Part shown: in pieces, positions 50,514 to 58,488 of the stretch
How positions within the stretch are numbered: position 1 is the stretch's first letter
How the letters are laid out: every line of letters starts with the position of its first letter
Notes under the pieces: generated by a model
Databases searched by the model: none
Told to the model about the DNA's origin: nothing
The model's input: only the letters and a program-made list of their open reading frames with translations
Program-made: the position numbers and the translations under genes
DNA from: Lysobacter sp. cf310
GTDB lineage: Bacteria; Pseudomonadota; Gammaproteobacteria; Xanthomonadales; Xanthomonadaceae
Length of the DNA stretch: 64,000 bases
Assembly: GCF_900114355.1 (NCBI RefSeq)
Contig: NZ_FOSS01000001.1
Coordinates: 1,352,368-1,416,367 of the forward strand
Reading direction: 5' to 3'

Positions 50514-53500
50514 TCAGGACAGGGGGTCGGGCAGCGCGCCATCCGGCGCGGCGTCGCGGATGCGCACGGGACGGCGGGCCTCGGCCAGACGCAGCAGCGC
50601 GGGCACCAGTACCACCGTGAACACCAGGCTGAGCGCGACGCCGCCGACCGATACCGCGGCCAAGCCGCGGTAGATCACGGCGCCGGGGCCCGGGTTGATC
50701 GCCATCGGCAACGCGCCCAGCACACCGGTCAGCGCGGCGATCAGGATCGGACGCAGACGCTGCTCCAGTGCCTGCTGCAGCGCCGTCTCCAGCGACGCGC
50801 CGGCCGCCTGCGCGTCGCGGGTCTGCGCCACCAGCAGGATCGCGTTGTTGATGACCATGCCCAGCAGCATGATGAAGCCGATCATGGACAGCAGATCCAG
50901 CGTCTGCCCCGCGACCAGATCCAGCGCGAGCAGGCCGAGAACGCCGCCGAACACGGCCATCGGCAAGGTCGCCATGACGAATGCGCTGTCGCGCAGCGAA
51001 CGGAACATCGCGGCCATCAGCAGGAACAGCACGACCAGCGCCATCGCGAAGTTCGAGCCCATGGTGCGCACGACCTGGCCCAGGCGGTCGGCACTGCCGG
51101 AGATGCGAATCGCGGCGTCGGTGGGCAGGGCGTCGCGCAGTGCCGGCACCACGTCCTGGTTGACGATGTCCAGCGCCTCCTCCAGCGACATCGCCGCCGG
51201 CGGGTCCACCGTCAGGGTCACGGTGCGACGGCGATCGATGCGGCGCAACTGATTGGGCGCCAGCACGGTGTCTACCCGCGCCAACTCGCCCAGGCTCAGC
51301 AGACCGCCCTGCGGCGTGGCCAGGGGCGCCGCGTCGAGACGGCTGAAATCTTCCTCGCGATTGCTGCGCAGGATGATGGCAAGGCGGCGGTCGCCGTCGA
51401 AGTGCTCGCCCAACCACTGGCCGTCGCCCAGCGTGCGCACCACGGTGCCCAGCTCCGGCCGCTGCCAGCCCGCTTCGGCCAGGCGGCGGTCGTCGGCGCT
51501 GATGCGCAGCTCCGGCGTACCCGCGTCGGCATTGGGCCAGGCCTGGACGTTCGCGCCGGGGAACAGTTCGGTCAGGCGTTTGCGTCCGGCTTCCGCCGCG
51601 CGCGCGAGCGCGTCGCCGTCGCCGTGCTGCAGGTGGATCTGGATCGCACGCGCCGAGCCGCCGAAGCTGCCGAACAGCTCGCCCTCGCCGGCGAAGGCGC
51701 GGGTATCGGGGAAACCGACCACGATCTCGTCGCGCACGATGCGCTCGAGCTCGCCGATATCGTCCGGGTCGACCACGCGTGCGCCGATGGTGCCGCCGCC
51801 GGGCCAGACGTTGATGTACCAGTTGCTCAGCTGCGGCGCCTTCTCGCCGTCCATGTACGGGCGCATGCGCTGCAGGATCGTGGGCACGATCTCGCGATTG
51901 ACGCGCTCCGGGCTCATGCCCGGCGGAAAATTGAAGACGGCATCCACCGCCGCGCGCTTCACCGGCGGCAGGTAGTCGATCTGCGGCAACAGGGCGAATG
52001 TGAGCAGTATCGGCGCCACCACCAGCGCGCCGACCCAAGCCCACTGGCGGCGGCGGCCGGTCGTCGTACGCAGGGCCCATTCGCTGACCCCGGCCCAGTA
52101 GCGATGCTGTTGCGGGTTCTGCTTGCCGACGCGCAGCCAGTTGCCCGCGGCCGCCGGCAGCACGGTGAACGCGATCAGAAGCGAGATGCCGACCGCGATC
52201 GAGATCGTGAGCGCCAGATCGGCGAACAACTGCCCCTCCACGTCCTCCATGAAGATCACGGGCAGGAACACGGCCACGGTCGTGAGCGTGGAAGCGAACA
52301 GCGCACCGCCGACCTGGCGGGTGCCTTCCAGCGCGGCACGGCCGGCGGGCATGCCCTCTTCGCGCAGGCGCACGATGTTCTCCGCCACAACCACGGCCGC
52401 GTCCATCACCATGCCCACAGCGAACGCCAGACCGGCGAGCGAAATCACGTTGAGGCTGCGCCCGGTCAGCTGCAGCACGATGAAGGTGGCCAGCAGCGAG
52501 ATCGGAATCGCGCAGGCAATCAGGGTGGTGGCGCGCACGTCGCGCAGGAACCACCACAGGCAGCCGATCGCCAGCAGCACGCCCGCGAACAGGTTGCCCG
52601 ACAGCAGGCCCACGGCGCGGTTGATGAACACCGACGCATCGAAGCTCTGGCGTATGTCCAGACCCAGCGGCTTGAGCTCCTTCTCGCGCACCTGTTCGAC
52701 CACCGCCTTCACTTCGTTCAGGGTGTCCAGGACATTGGCGCCGTTCTCGCGCAGGATGCGCAAGCCGATCGCGGGGTTGCCGTTCTGATAGGCGAAGAAG
52801 CGCTGTTCCGGCCGCTTCACTTCCACCTGCGCCACATCGCCCAGGCGCACCGGACGGCCGTCGCGCCAGGCCAGGATCAGCTCGCCCAGGGCCTCGGGGG
52901 AATAGCGGCCGGCGAAGCGCATCACGTACTCGCGACGACCGGCCTGGACGATTCCGCCGGACACATCCGTGGCGCGCGCGGCCACCGCGGCGACCTCCGG
53001 GATCTGGATGCCCATCGCCGCGGCACGCTCCAGATTCAGGGTGATCGTCAGTTCCTCCGGCGCGCCGCCGTTGATCTCCACCCCGGCCACGCCCTCCACC
53101 GCGGACAGGCGCGGCACGATGCGGTCCTCGATCATCTGCCGATAGTCGAGGATGTCGCCGGGCGTGCCCGGCAGCTTCTGCACGAAGAAGAAGGTCAGCG
53201 AATTGTTGGCGTTGTCCGCGCCGGCCTGCACCACCGGCGGCGTCGCGTCGCGCGGCAGCGGCTGCAGGCGGTTCATGCGCGCCAGCACTTCCACCAGCAT
53301 CGCGTCCATGTCGCTGCCGACGGCGAAAGTCAGGCTGATCTGGCTGTTACCGGCCTGCACATTGGACGCGATTTCCTCCAGGCCCGGCAGGCCCTGCATC
53401 ACCGCCTCGATCGGTTCGACGATCTCCGATTCCATCTCTTGCGGCGATGCCGCGCGCCAGCCGGTCTGGATCGACATCTGCGGGCGCTCGATGTCCGGGA

Positions 53501-53609
53501 ACAGCTGCAGCGGCAGGTCGAGCAGGCTCATCAACCCGAAGGCGCACACCATCACCACGGCGACGGCGACGGCGGCGGGATTGCGCAAGGAGGCTTCGGT
53601 GATCTTCAT
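50514..53609 (-). CDS. RND-family efflux pump permease
   Basis: This 1031-residue inner-membrane pump shows 12 helices and two large periplasmic loops in the HAE layout. In TM4 the motif is FAVGMVMDAAVVVAEN, with one aspartate followed by alanine where AcrB has Asp-Asp; in TM10 GMVINNAILLV replaces the usual lysine by asparagine. Such substitutions occur in other RND branches, so the proton relay may be arranged differently. It is paired with the adaptor 23 bp downstream and lies 283 bp from the LytTR regulator gene. Substrates unknown. Confidence 0.92.
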   Translation of the reverse strand: MKITEASLRNPAAVAVAVVMVCAFGLMSLLDLPLQLFPDIERPQMSIQTGWRAASPQEMESEIVEPIEAVMQGLPGLEEIASNVQAGNSQISLTFAVGSDMDAMLVEVLARMNRLQPLPRDATPPVVQAGADNANNSLTFFFVQKLPGTPGDILDYRQMIEDRIVPRLSAVEGVAGVEINGGAPEELTITLNLERAAAMGIQIPEVAAVAARATDVSGGIVQAGRREYVMRFAGRYSPEALGELILAWRDGRPVRLGDVAQVEVKRPEQRFFAYQNGNPAIGLRILRENGANVLDTLNEVKAVVEQVREKELKPLGLDIRQSFDASVFINRAVGLLSGNLFAGVLLAIGCLWWFLRDVRATTLIACAIPISLLATFIVLQLTGRSLNVISLAGLAFAVGMVMDAAVVVAENIVRLREEGMPAGRAALEGTRQVGGALFASTLTTVAVFLPVIFMEDVEGQLFADLALTISIAVGISLLIAFTVLPAAAGNWLRVGKQNPQQHRYWAGVSEWALRTTTGRRRQWAWVGALVVAPILLTFALLPQIDYLPPVKRAAVDAVFNFPPGMSPERVNREIVPTILQRMRPYMDGEKAPQLSNWYINVWPGGGTIGARVVDPDDIGELERIVRDEIVVGFPDTRAFAGEGELFGSFGGSARAIQIHLQHGDGDALARAAEAGRKRLTELFPGANVQAWPNADAGTPELRISADDRRLAEAGWQRPELGTVVRTLGDGQWLGEHFDGDRRLAIILRSNREEDFSRLDAAPLATPQGGLLSLGELARVDTVLAPNQLRRIDRRRTVTLTVDPPAAMSLEEALDIVNQDVVPALRDALPTDAAIRISGSADRLGQVVRTMGSNFAMALVVLFLLMAAMFRSLRDSAFVMATLPMAVFGGVLGLLALDLVAGQTLDLLSMIGFIMLLGMVINNAILLVAQTRDAQAAGASLETALQQALEQRLRPILIAALTGVLGALPMAINPGPGAVIYRGLAAVSVGGVALSLVFTVVLVPALLRLAEARRPVRIRDAAPDGALPDPLS

Positions 53610-53685
53610 GGCGCATTCGTCGGCAGGCAGGCCGGCGCACGATGCGCCGCGCCCGCGACCACGCTATGGGCCGGAAGTCACAGTC

Positions 53686-53714
53686 TGCGACCAGTGGTTG
53701 CAGTGGTGCGACCA
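53686..53714. promoter_or_regulatory. Candidate LytTR-type direct repeats upstream of the pump operon
   Basis: TGCGACCA occurs at 53686-53693 and 53707-53714, 21 bp start to start (two helical turns), each preceded by CAGT. A third, one-mismatch copy (CGCGACCA) lies at 53654-53661, 32 bp further. LytTR response regulators bind direct repeats with about this spacing. The repeats are 77-105 bp before the RND pump ATG. Confidence 0.5.
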
Positions 53715-53892
53715 AGCGTTCGCCGCATGCGATGCGCGCTATCGGCGCCCTGGCCGCAAGCACTGCGACGCGCGGGCACTGCCCGGCCCTCCGCGCTCGC
53801 GGCCCGATACGGTTCGCAAGAATCGCGCGCATGCCGTTTAACTCCCGCCAGCGCGGGAGAGCGGGCGCGGACGCGCGCCAAAGCGGCCCGCG

Positions 53893-54750
53893 TCAGATCA
53901 GCAGGGCCACTTTTTCCCGATGCGTGCGCGACAGCTTCAGTTCCTGCCCGCAGTCCAGCCGGATGAAGCCTTCGCCGTTGGTGTGCGGGCGCAGTTCCAC
54001 CACCCGCTTGGCATTGACGATGGTGGAGCGATGGATGCGCGGAAAGCGCTGCGGGTCCAACTGCTTCTCAAGCTCGCGCATGGTCCCGCGCAGAATCAAG
54101 GTTTCGCCGTCGGTGTGGATGCACATGTAATCGCCCGCGGCAACGATCCAGCGGATGCTGCTCAGGTCGATACGCACCGTGCGGCCTCCGTCGCGCACCG
54201 CCAGCTTGTTGTCGTTGCGCAGCTGCTCGATGACGTCCGGGCGCAGCGCTTCGTCCAGCCCCAGCGGCTCCCGGCCGCTGAGTTCGCCCAGCAGGCCGAG
54301 CAGGTGCGCGCAGTGGCCGCTGGCATCGCGCTGGGTCCGCGCGTAGCGCACGCGCGCCAACGCCTGCGCCAGGCGGCCTTCGTCCACGGGCTTGAGCAGA
54401 TAGTCGGTGGCGGAGGCCTCGAAGGCGCGGATCGCGTAATGATCGTAGGCGGTGACGAACACCACCAGCGGCATCTCCGCCGCGGGTATGTGGCGCAGGG
54501 CCTCGAAGCCGTCGACCCCCGGCATCTGCACGTCCAGGAACATCAGGTCCGGGCGCTGCAGGTGCACCGCGGCGATGGCCGCCGCACCGTCGCCGTACTG
54601 GCCCACCACCTCCACGTCCGCGTGCTCGCTCAGCCGCAGCTCCAGACCGCGGCGCGCCAGCGGCTCGTCGTCGACGATGATGGTACGCAGCCGGGCCTGG
54701 GCCAGCCGGTCTTCCCGCTCGACTGCCTGATGGCGAACGCTGTTATCCAT
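53893..54750 (-). CDS. LytTR-family response regulator
   Basis: This 285-residue protein has a receiver domain (about 20-135) with phospho-acceptor Asp in LMFLDVQMPGVDGF, the conserved VTAYDHYAIRAFEASATDYLLKP ending, and a C-terminal LytTR DNA-binding domain (about 180-282; IRWIVAAGDYMCIHT, RIHRSTIVNAKRV). The start overlaps the kinase gene end by about 8 bp. It is the partner of the LytS-like kinase and probably regulates the RND pump operon that follows on the same strand. Confidence 0.92.
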   Translation of the reverse strand: MDNSVRHQAVEREDRLAQARLRTIIVDDEPLARRGLELRLSEHADVEVVGQYGDGAAAIAAVHLQRPDLMFLDVQMPGVDGFEALRHIPAAEMPLVVFVTAYDHYAIRAFEASATDYLLKPVDEGRLAQALARVRYARTQRDASGHCAHLLGLLGELSGREPLGLDEALRPDVIEQLRNDNKLAVRDGGRTVRIDLSSIRWIVAAGDYMCIHTDGETLILRGTMRELEKQLDPQRFPRIHRSTIVNAKRVVELRPHTNGEGFIRLDCGQELKLSRTHREKVALLI

Positions 54751-55834
54751 GACTACTCCCCGGCGCCTTGGTTTCGAACGGCAGGCGCAGCTCCACCTCG
54801 ATGCCGCGGCGGCGATTGCGAACCATGAAGCCGCCGCTGTCGCCGTACAGCACGGCCAGACGCTCGCGCGTGTTGCGCAAGCCGACGCCCTTGCCCGGGG
54901 GCAGCTCGCCGTTCTCGAGCGCACCGCAACCGGGGCCGTCGTCGATGACCCGCAGCACCAGGTGCTCGCCTTCGTGCTGCGCCTCGATCCGCAACAGCCC
55001 GCCTTCGACCCGCTTGGCCACCGCGTACTTGATGGCGTTCTCCACCAGCGGCTGCAGCAACAGGCTCGGCAGCAACGCGCGCCAGCACTCCTCTTCTATG
55101 TCGGTCTCGACGCGCAGCCGCTCGGTGAAGCGCATCTTCTCTATGTCCAGGTACAAGGTCAGCGCGTCCAGCTCCTGACGCAGAGTGACCCGCTGCATCG
55201 GATCGCTGTCCAGCGAGTGGCGCAGGAACGAGGACAGGCCCTGCACCATGCGATTCGCGGTGGGATTGTCCCGATCCAGGATCAAGGTCGAGATGGCGTT
55301 GAGCGTGTTGAACAGGAAATGCGGGTTGAGCTGGTAGCGCAACATCTTCAACTGCGCCTGATGGGCCATGGTGCGCGAGGCCAGCGCCCGCCGCGTCTGG
55401 TCCTGCAGCTGGTGGTAGTACTTGATCCCCATGTACAGCCCGACCCAGGCCAGCACCACGTAGATATAGCCCAGCGCGTACGCGACGTAGGCAGCGTTGT
55501 TCATCGGCACGCAGGTGTCGCAGAACTCGATCATGACCCGCCGCGTGATCAGGTCCATCACCGCCGAGCTGGCCAGGATCGGCACCACCATCACCGCCAG
55601 CAGACGCCGGGGCGACAGCGACCAGGCGCTGCGCAGCAGATAGCGCAAGCCCAGGGTGACCAGCGAACCGGTGACGGTGGCGGTCAGCGGCACCACCCAA
55701 TAGCCCGCCGGCTTGCCGTAGGCCACCGACTGCAGATAGCCCAGGCTGAAATAGGCGGCCCAGCCGCCCAGATGCAGCAACCAGAACAGGCGCTCGCGCG
55801 GCAGATCGAAAGGACGGGATGCGGTGATGGCCAT
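54743..55834 (-). CDS. LytS/YehU-like sensor histidine kinase
   Basis: This 363-residue membrane kinase has about four hydrophobic segments (20-40, 45-65, 75-97 and 115-140), then the His_kinase domain with the phospho-acceptor histidine in YQLNPHFLFNTLNAIST, and an ATPase with N-box LLLQPLVENAIKYAV and G1 VIDDGPGCG, GVGLRNTRERL. It is coupled to the LytTR regulator by an 8-bp overlap. Signal unknown; the location suggests envelope or drug stress. Confidence 0.92.
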   Translation of the reverse strand: MAITASRPFDLPRERLFWLLHLGGWAAYFSLGYLQSVAYGKPAGYWVVPLTATVTGSLVTLGLRYLLRSAWSLSPRRLLAVMVVPILASSAVMDLITRRVMIEFCDTCVPMNNAAYVAYALGYIYVVLAWVGLYMGIKYYHQLQDQTRRALASRTMAHQAQLKMLRYQLNPHFLFNTLNAISTLILDRDNPTANRMVQGLSSFLRHSLDSDPMQRVTLRQELDALTLYLDIEKMRFTERLRVETDIEEECWRALLPSLLLQPLVENAIKYAVAKRVEGGLLRIEAQHEGEHLVLRVIDDGPGCGALENGELPPGKGVGLRNTRERLAVLYGDSGGFMVRNRRRGIEVELRLPFETKAPGSSHG

Positions 55835-56163
55835 GGGTGCCGGGAACGCGCTGACGCAGATGCGTGGATGCTAACCCCGGAACCGGCGATCCCGGCAACG
55901 GCTCGTCGGGCGATTCGAACGGCTCGGCGATTCCGCGCGGCGCTCGGCCCTGGCCCCGGCTGTGGCAAAGCAGGCCTATCGGGAACGACGGGGTAACAGG
56001 ACCTGACATGGGAGCAGGCTGCTCTTTATGACATCCAGCCAGCGCGTCTCGTGAAGTGCACTCTGACCCCATTCCTGGTCAGGAGGTTAGCGTCAACCGA
56101 CCGCCAGCGGGGTGTCGACTCCCCAGCCTTCCGGTGAGCTAGCATTGCTCTGACGTCGCACGG
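55835..56163. other. 329-bp spacer at the edge of the accessory island, with a REP-like fragment
   Basis: It contains GAAGTGCACTCTGACCCC (56053-56070), the reverse of a GGGGTCAGAGTGCAC motif typical of mobile repeats near REP-associated tyrosine transposases, followed by a small CCTGGTCAGG dyad (56074-56083). The motif shares its GGGTCAG core with the elements at 56720 and 59210. It marks the left end of the accessory region. No gene. Confidence 0.5.
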
Positions 56164-56523
56164 ATGAGCAACATGGAACGCAGTATCGAGGCTCTGCAGG
56201 AGGCCATGCGGGAGTTCGCCCTGGCCCGGGAATGGGACCAGTTCCACACCCCGAAGAATCTGGCCACCGCCTTGTCGGTGGAAGCCGCGGAACTGCTCGA
56301 GCATTTCCAATGGCTCACCGACGCTCAAAGCCAGGCCCTGGACGAGTCCAAGCTAGCGGCCGTCGCCGAGGAGACTGCCGACGTCCTGCTATACCTGCTC
56401 CGATTCGCGGACAAGCTCGGCATAGACCCGATCGCGGCAGCCTGGAAGAAGCTGGAGGTCAATGCTTCCAAGTACCCGGTCGATCTGGCCAGAGGCAATA
56501 GCAAGAAATACACCGAACTATGA
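56164..56523 (+). CDS. MazG-like nucleotide pyrophosphohydrolase
   Basis: This 119-residue all-helical NTP pyrophosphatase of the MazG superfamily has the metal-binding signatures SVEAAELLEHFQWL (E-x-x-E) and EETADVLLYLLRFADKL (E-x-x-D). It is about the length of dCTP pyrophosphatase-like and phage-type MazG proteins. Members remove non-canonical or damaged nucleotides. It is followed at 25 bp by a truncated DUF2075 gene, a pairing seen elsewhere. Confidence 0.9.
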   Translation: MSNMERSIEALQEAMREFALAREWDQFHTPKNLATALSVEAAELLEHFQWLTDAQSQALDESKLAAVAEETADVLLYLLRFADKLGIDPIAAAWKKLEVNASKYPVDLARGNSKKYTEL

Positions 56524-56548
56524 GCGACGGCCACAAGGAGGGCGGCCT

Positions 56549-56719
56549 TTGATCGTCTACCAGTCGACGAAGTCGAAGTTTCTCGATGACCACGACAACC
56601 TCGATATCGAAGAGGTCATCGCGCATGGATACCTGCAGCGGACCGGCCGCTATGCGCCAGGACTCAAGCAATGGTCGCAGGCCACCCTCTCCGACAGCAC
56701 AGAAATAGGGTCAGGTTGA
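56549..56719 (+). pseudogene. Truncated DUF2075-family gene
   Basis: A TTG start at 56549 with AAGGAG eight bases upstream opens LIVYQSTKSKFLDDHDNLD then IEEVIAHGYLQRTGRY, which matches the very N-terminus of DUF2075 proteins (usually several hundred residues). After about 44 codons the frame runs into the first GAAATAGGGTCAG repeat (56702) and stops at 56719. It is therefore a remnant; the rest of the gene is absent. DUF2075 proteins carry a helicase/NTPase-like domain and have been linked to defence islands. Confidence 0.75.
56702..56717 (+). repeat. Partial copy of the mobile-repeat end
   Basis: GAAATAGGGTCAGGTT, identical to the start of the next element, is duplicated 18 bp ahead of it. 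It may be a target-side duplication or a slipped copy at the insertion junction. Confidence 0.6.
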
Positions 56720-56830
56720 GAAATAGGGTCAGGTTAGATCTTGCGAACTTTGCGTTACGAACGGATCGAAAATGAACCTGCCACTGTTCTTGACTGTTTC
56801 CGCTGCGGAAATGAATCTGATCCTATTCCA
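56720..56830. repeat. MITE/REP-like element, left copy
   Basis: It starts GAAATAGGGTCAGGTT and ends AATCTGATCCTATTCC, whose reverse complement resembles the start, so it has imperfect terminal inverted repeats over about 110 bp. It is a direct repeat of the element at 59210-59317. It terminates the DUF2075 frame and borders the cassette array. Confidence 0.7.
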
Positions 56831-56850
56831 TCTGTGGGATGTGGGGCAGT

Positions 56851-56910
56851 CCGATCTGCCCCGCTTCTGTAGACCCGCGAAGCGGGTTCGGCCTGAATGA
56901 ATTACTGGGC
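56851..56910 (-). other. Decayed attC site (left end of cassette array)
   Basis: The R''-side half (GCCCAGTAATTCATTC, read on the minus strand) and the central stem (GAACCCGCTTCGCGGGT) match the three intact attC sites. The R'-side with GTTRRRY is replaced by unrelated sequence containing a GGGGCAG/CTGCCCC hairpin (56843-56862). It follows the zinc-ribbon cassette gene directly. Confidence 0.6.
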
Positions 56911-56914
56911 AGCA

Positions 56915-57124
56915 CTAGAGGCCCGCCCGCTTGTAGAGCTCCGCTGCCTCCGGAGACACGGAGGACCAAGTATGGCCGCACTCACACTTGCAACTATAGG
57001 CGCCGCTCCTCTTGCGACCAACAACAGTAATGCGCCTAAAGACGCTAGGGTCGACCCTGCCGCGAGCAATGTGGTGCCCATTCAAATCGCGGCACCTACT
57101 GCAATAGATTGCTCTAGTGGTCAC
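56915..57124 (-). CDS. Small zinc-ribbon-like cassette protein
   Basis: This protein has about 69 residues from GTG 57124, which follows GGAG at a good distance; a longer frame up to 57169 would run into the attC site. It has CSRC near the start and CKCECGHTWSS near the end, a two-strand zinc-ribbon arrangement. It is a minus-strand integron cassette bounded by a decayed attC downstream and an intact attC (57152-57211) upstream. Function unknown. Confidence 0.6.
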   Translation of the reverse strand: MTTRAIYCSRCRDLNGHHIARGRVDPSVFRRITVVGRKRSGAYSCKCECGHTWSSVSPEAAELYKRAGL

Positions 57125-57151
57125 GTCATCTCCACGACAGGCTCCCGCACA

Positions 57152-57211
57152 GCCCAACACCTGAACCAAGCCGATCCCCGAAATGATTTCAGCTTGAATG
57201 AATTGATAGAC
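57152..57211 (-). other. attC recombination site 1 (60 bp)
   Basis: Read on the minus strand: R'' GTCTATC, AATTCATTCAAGC, a hairpin centre (AAATCATTTCGGGGAT), GGCTTGGTTCAGGT and R' GTTGGGC, a perfect GTTRRRY core at 57152-57158. It begins 7 bp after the stop of the 57218 gene, as attC sites should. Structure matches Xanthomonas-type attC. Confidence 0.8.
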
Positions 57212-57217
57212 ATAGCT

Positions 57218-57688
57218 TTAGCCAAGTCCAATCAACTTTAAGACGATTGCAATAGCAGTGCTAACTACAACGCCCGCACCGAAGAGGATATAGTCACGCT
57301 TTGCACTGCGCTTCTCACCCGATCCAATAATCTTTGCGAAGTGCTCTACCGCTGGGAGAGGCATATTCTGGAGTGCATCGACGCGCTCTCTAAGCTCGAG
57401 CTCCTTCCCTTCCAACTCAGCAAGTTCGCCCGCCAGCTTCAATGCAGCGCGTTCTTTCTCTTGCGCCACTTGTGAAAGCTCAACAAGAATTGAATCTACC
57501 TGTTGAGATGCGTCAATTAGACTTGCCGTAAGTTCGGCAAGGCGTTCGCTATAGCTTTTCTCAACAGGGACGACCTCTGCCCCTAGAAGATGTCCCAAAG
57601 CTTTGCGAATTGCATCGGTGGATGCAATTCCACCTAGTGTCATGCTGAGCAAGCCGGCCAGCAGTGAAATTAGTACTTCAATCCCCAC
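57218..57688 (-). CDS. Cassette protein: membrane-anchored coiled coil
   Basis: This 156-residue protein starts at GTG 57688. A hydrophobic N-terminal segment (MGIEVLISLLAGLLSMTLGG) is followed by a long heptad-like helix (about 45-125; ELSQVAQEKERAALKLAGEL, LEGKELELRERVDAL) and a C-terminal transmembrane helix (YILFGAGVVVSTAIAIVLKL). It is a single gene between two attC sites, the classic integron cassette layout. Function unknown; a membrane-linked effector or sensor is conceivable. Confidence 0.75.
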   Translation of the reverse strand: MGIEVLISLLAGLLSMTLGGIASTDAIRKALGHLLGAEVVPVEKSYSERLAELTASLIDASQQVDSILVELSQVAQEKERAALKLAGELAELEGKELELRERVDALQNMPLPAVEHFAKIIGSGEKRSAKRDYILFGAGVVVSTAIAIVLKLIGLG

Positions 57689-57699
57689 GAATTGCCCCT

Positions 57700-57759
57700 A
57701 TCTAACGCCTAAATCGGGTCGCACTGCAAAGCGATGTCGGCCCAAATGAATTACTAGCT
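57700..57759 (-). other. attC recombination site 2 (60 bp)
   Basis: Read on the minus strand: AGCTAGT, AATTCATTTGGGCC, GACATCGCTTTGCAGTGCGA, CCCGATTTAGGC, and R' GTTAGAT, a perfect GTTRRRY core at 57700-57706. It starts 2 bp after the stop of the 57762 gene. Same length as attC 1 and 3. Confidence 0.8.
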
Positions 57760-57761
57760 GT

Positions 57762-58424
57762 CTATTCCTGCACCCAAAAGTCACCCTCATGGGCGAATCG
57801 GGGCTGCTGCGCACCAACGAATGTCTTGGGGCCGGTGGGTGAGATCAGACGCGACAGGGATTCTAGAAGCTCAGGGGCAATATCAAGCGCCCACTGCGCC
57901 GCAGCCGGATCCACCGAAGCGCCATGTGTGGCAGAGTCGAGAAGGGACGCCAAATCTGCAATGGCCGAACTTTGCTCCGGGGTGAGCAAATTTTTCTCGC
58001 TGAGCGCGCGCAGGAGATATCCCAAGCCTCGGTTCTTAGCCGAGATTCCGTTCCGCTCACACAGCGCAACCAATCGGCGCTCTATCTCGATTCTGAAACC
58101 TGCCAACGCGAGGTTGGGGTCGCGCTGAGCGACCTGGAGGAAAGTATGTTCAATCCTTTCGGGATTGGCCGAAGGCTCCAATAGACCCGCATTCCTTACC
58201 TTTCCAGCGGCATCCTTTACCTCCTGTAGCTCAACTTTCAGCCCGCCCGGCAGCTCGACAGACTTCACCAGCGGTGCCAGCCAAGGGAGCAGGGCGACGA
58301 CGACAAGCCCGAGCGTGATTGCGTCAATTGCTAGCTTAGGCCAGATGACGTGTACGGCGGCCACCACAAGCGCGCCGACGGTAATCGCGAGCTTGAGCTT
58401 CTGCAATTGACTGAGATGCGCCAT
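57762..58424 (-). CDS. Cassette protein: two-helix membrane protein with DUF4145/HEPN-like domain
   Basis: This protein has 220 residues. Two hydrophobic helices (about 12-30 and 33-55; TVGALVVAAVHVIW, ITLGLVVVALLPWLAPL) lead to a helical C-terminal domain: FRIEIERRLVALCERNGI, YLLRALSEKNLLTPEQSSAI and LASLLDSATHGASVD, which follows the DUF4145/HEPN-like pattern although the usual RN before the H is not kept. ATG 58424 is chosen; a TTG two codons upstream is possible. It is flanked by attC 2 and attC 3. HEPN domains often occur in toxin or defence proteins; activity here is unknown. Confidence 0.72.
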   Translation of the reverse strand: MAHLSQLQKLKLAITVGALVVAAVHVIWPKLAIDAITLGLVVVALLPWLAPLVKSVELPGGLKVELQEVKDAAGKVRNAGLLEPSANPERIEHTFLQVAQRDPNLALAGFRIEIERRLVALCERNGISAKNRGLGYLLRALSEKNLLTPEQSSAIADLASLLDSATHGASVDPAAAQWALDIAPELLESLSRLISPTGPKTFVGAQQPRFAHEGDFWVQE

Positions 58425-58428
58425 AGAC

Positions 58429-58488
58429 AACTAAGTCCGGAATTAAGCTGATCCGCGAAGCGGATTCGGCTTGAGTGAATTGCTAGAT
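58429..58488 (-). other. attC recombination site 3 (60 bp)
   Basis: Read on the minus strand: ATCTAGC, AATTCACTCAAGCC, GAATCCGCTTCGCGGATC, AGCTTAATTCCGG, and CTTAGTT as a two-mismatch R'. The R'' part overlaps the stop codon of the 58483 gene. Length 60 bp, same as the other two. Confidence 0.72.

Noticed and set aside
50319-53966. A 1215-codon plus-strand frame
   Set aside because: Antisense shadow of the RND operon; His/Gln/Arg-rich composition typical of high-GC antisense frames.
56851-58488. CRISPR array suggested by repeated short palindromic units
   Set aside because: Units are 60 bp, few, diverged and separated by single genes; they match attC sites instead.
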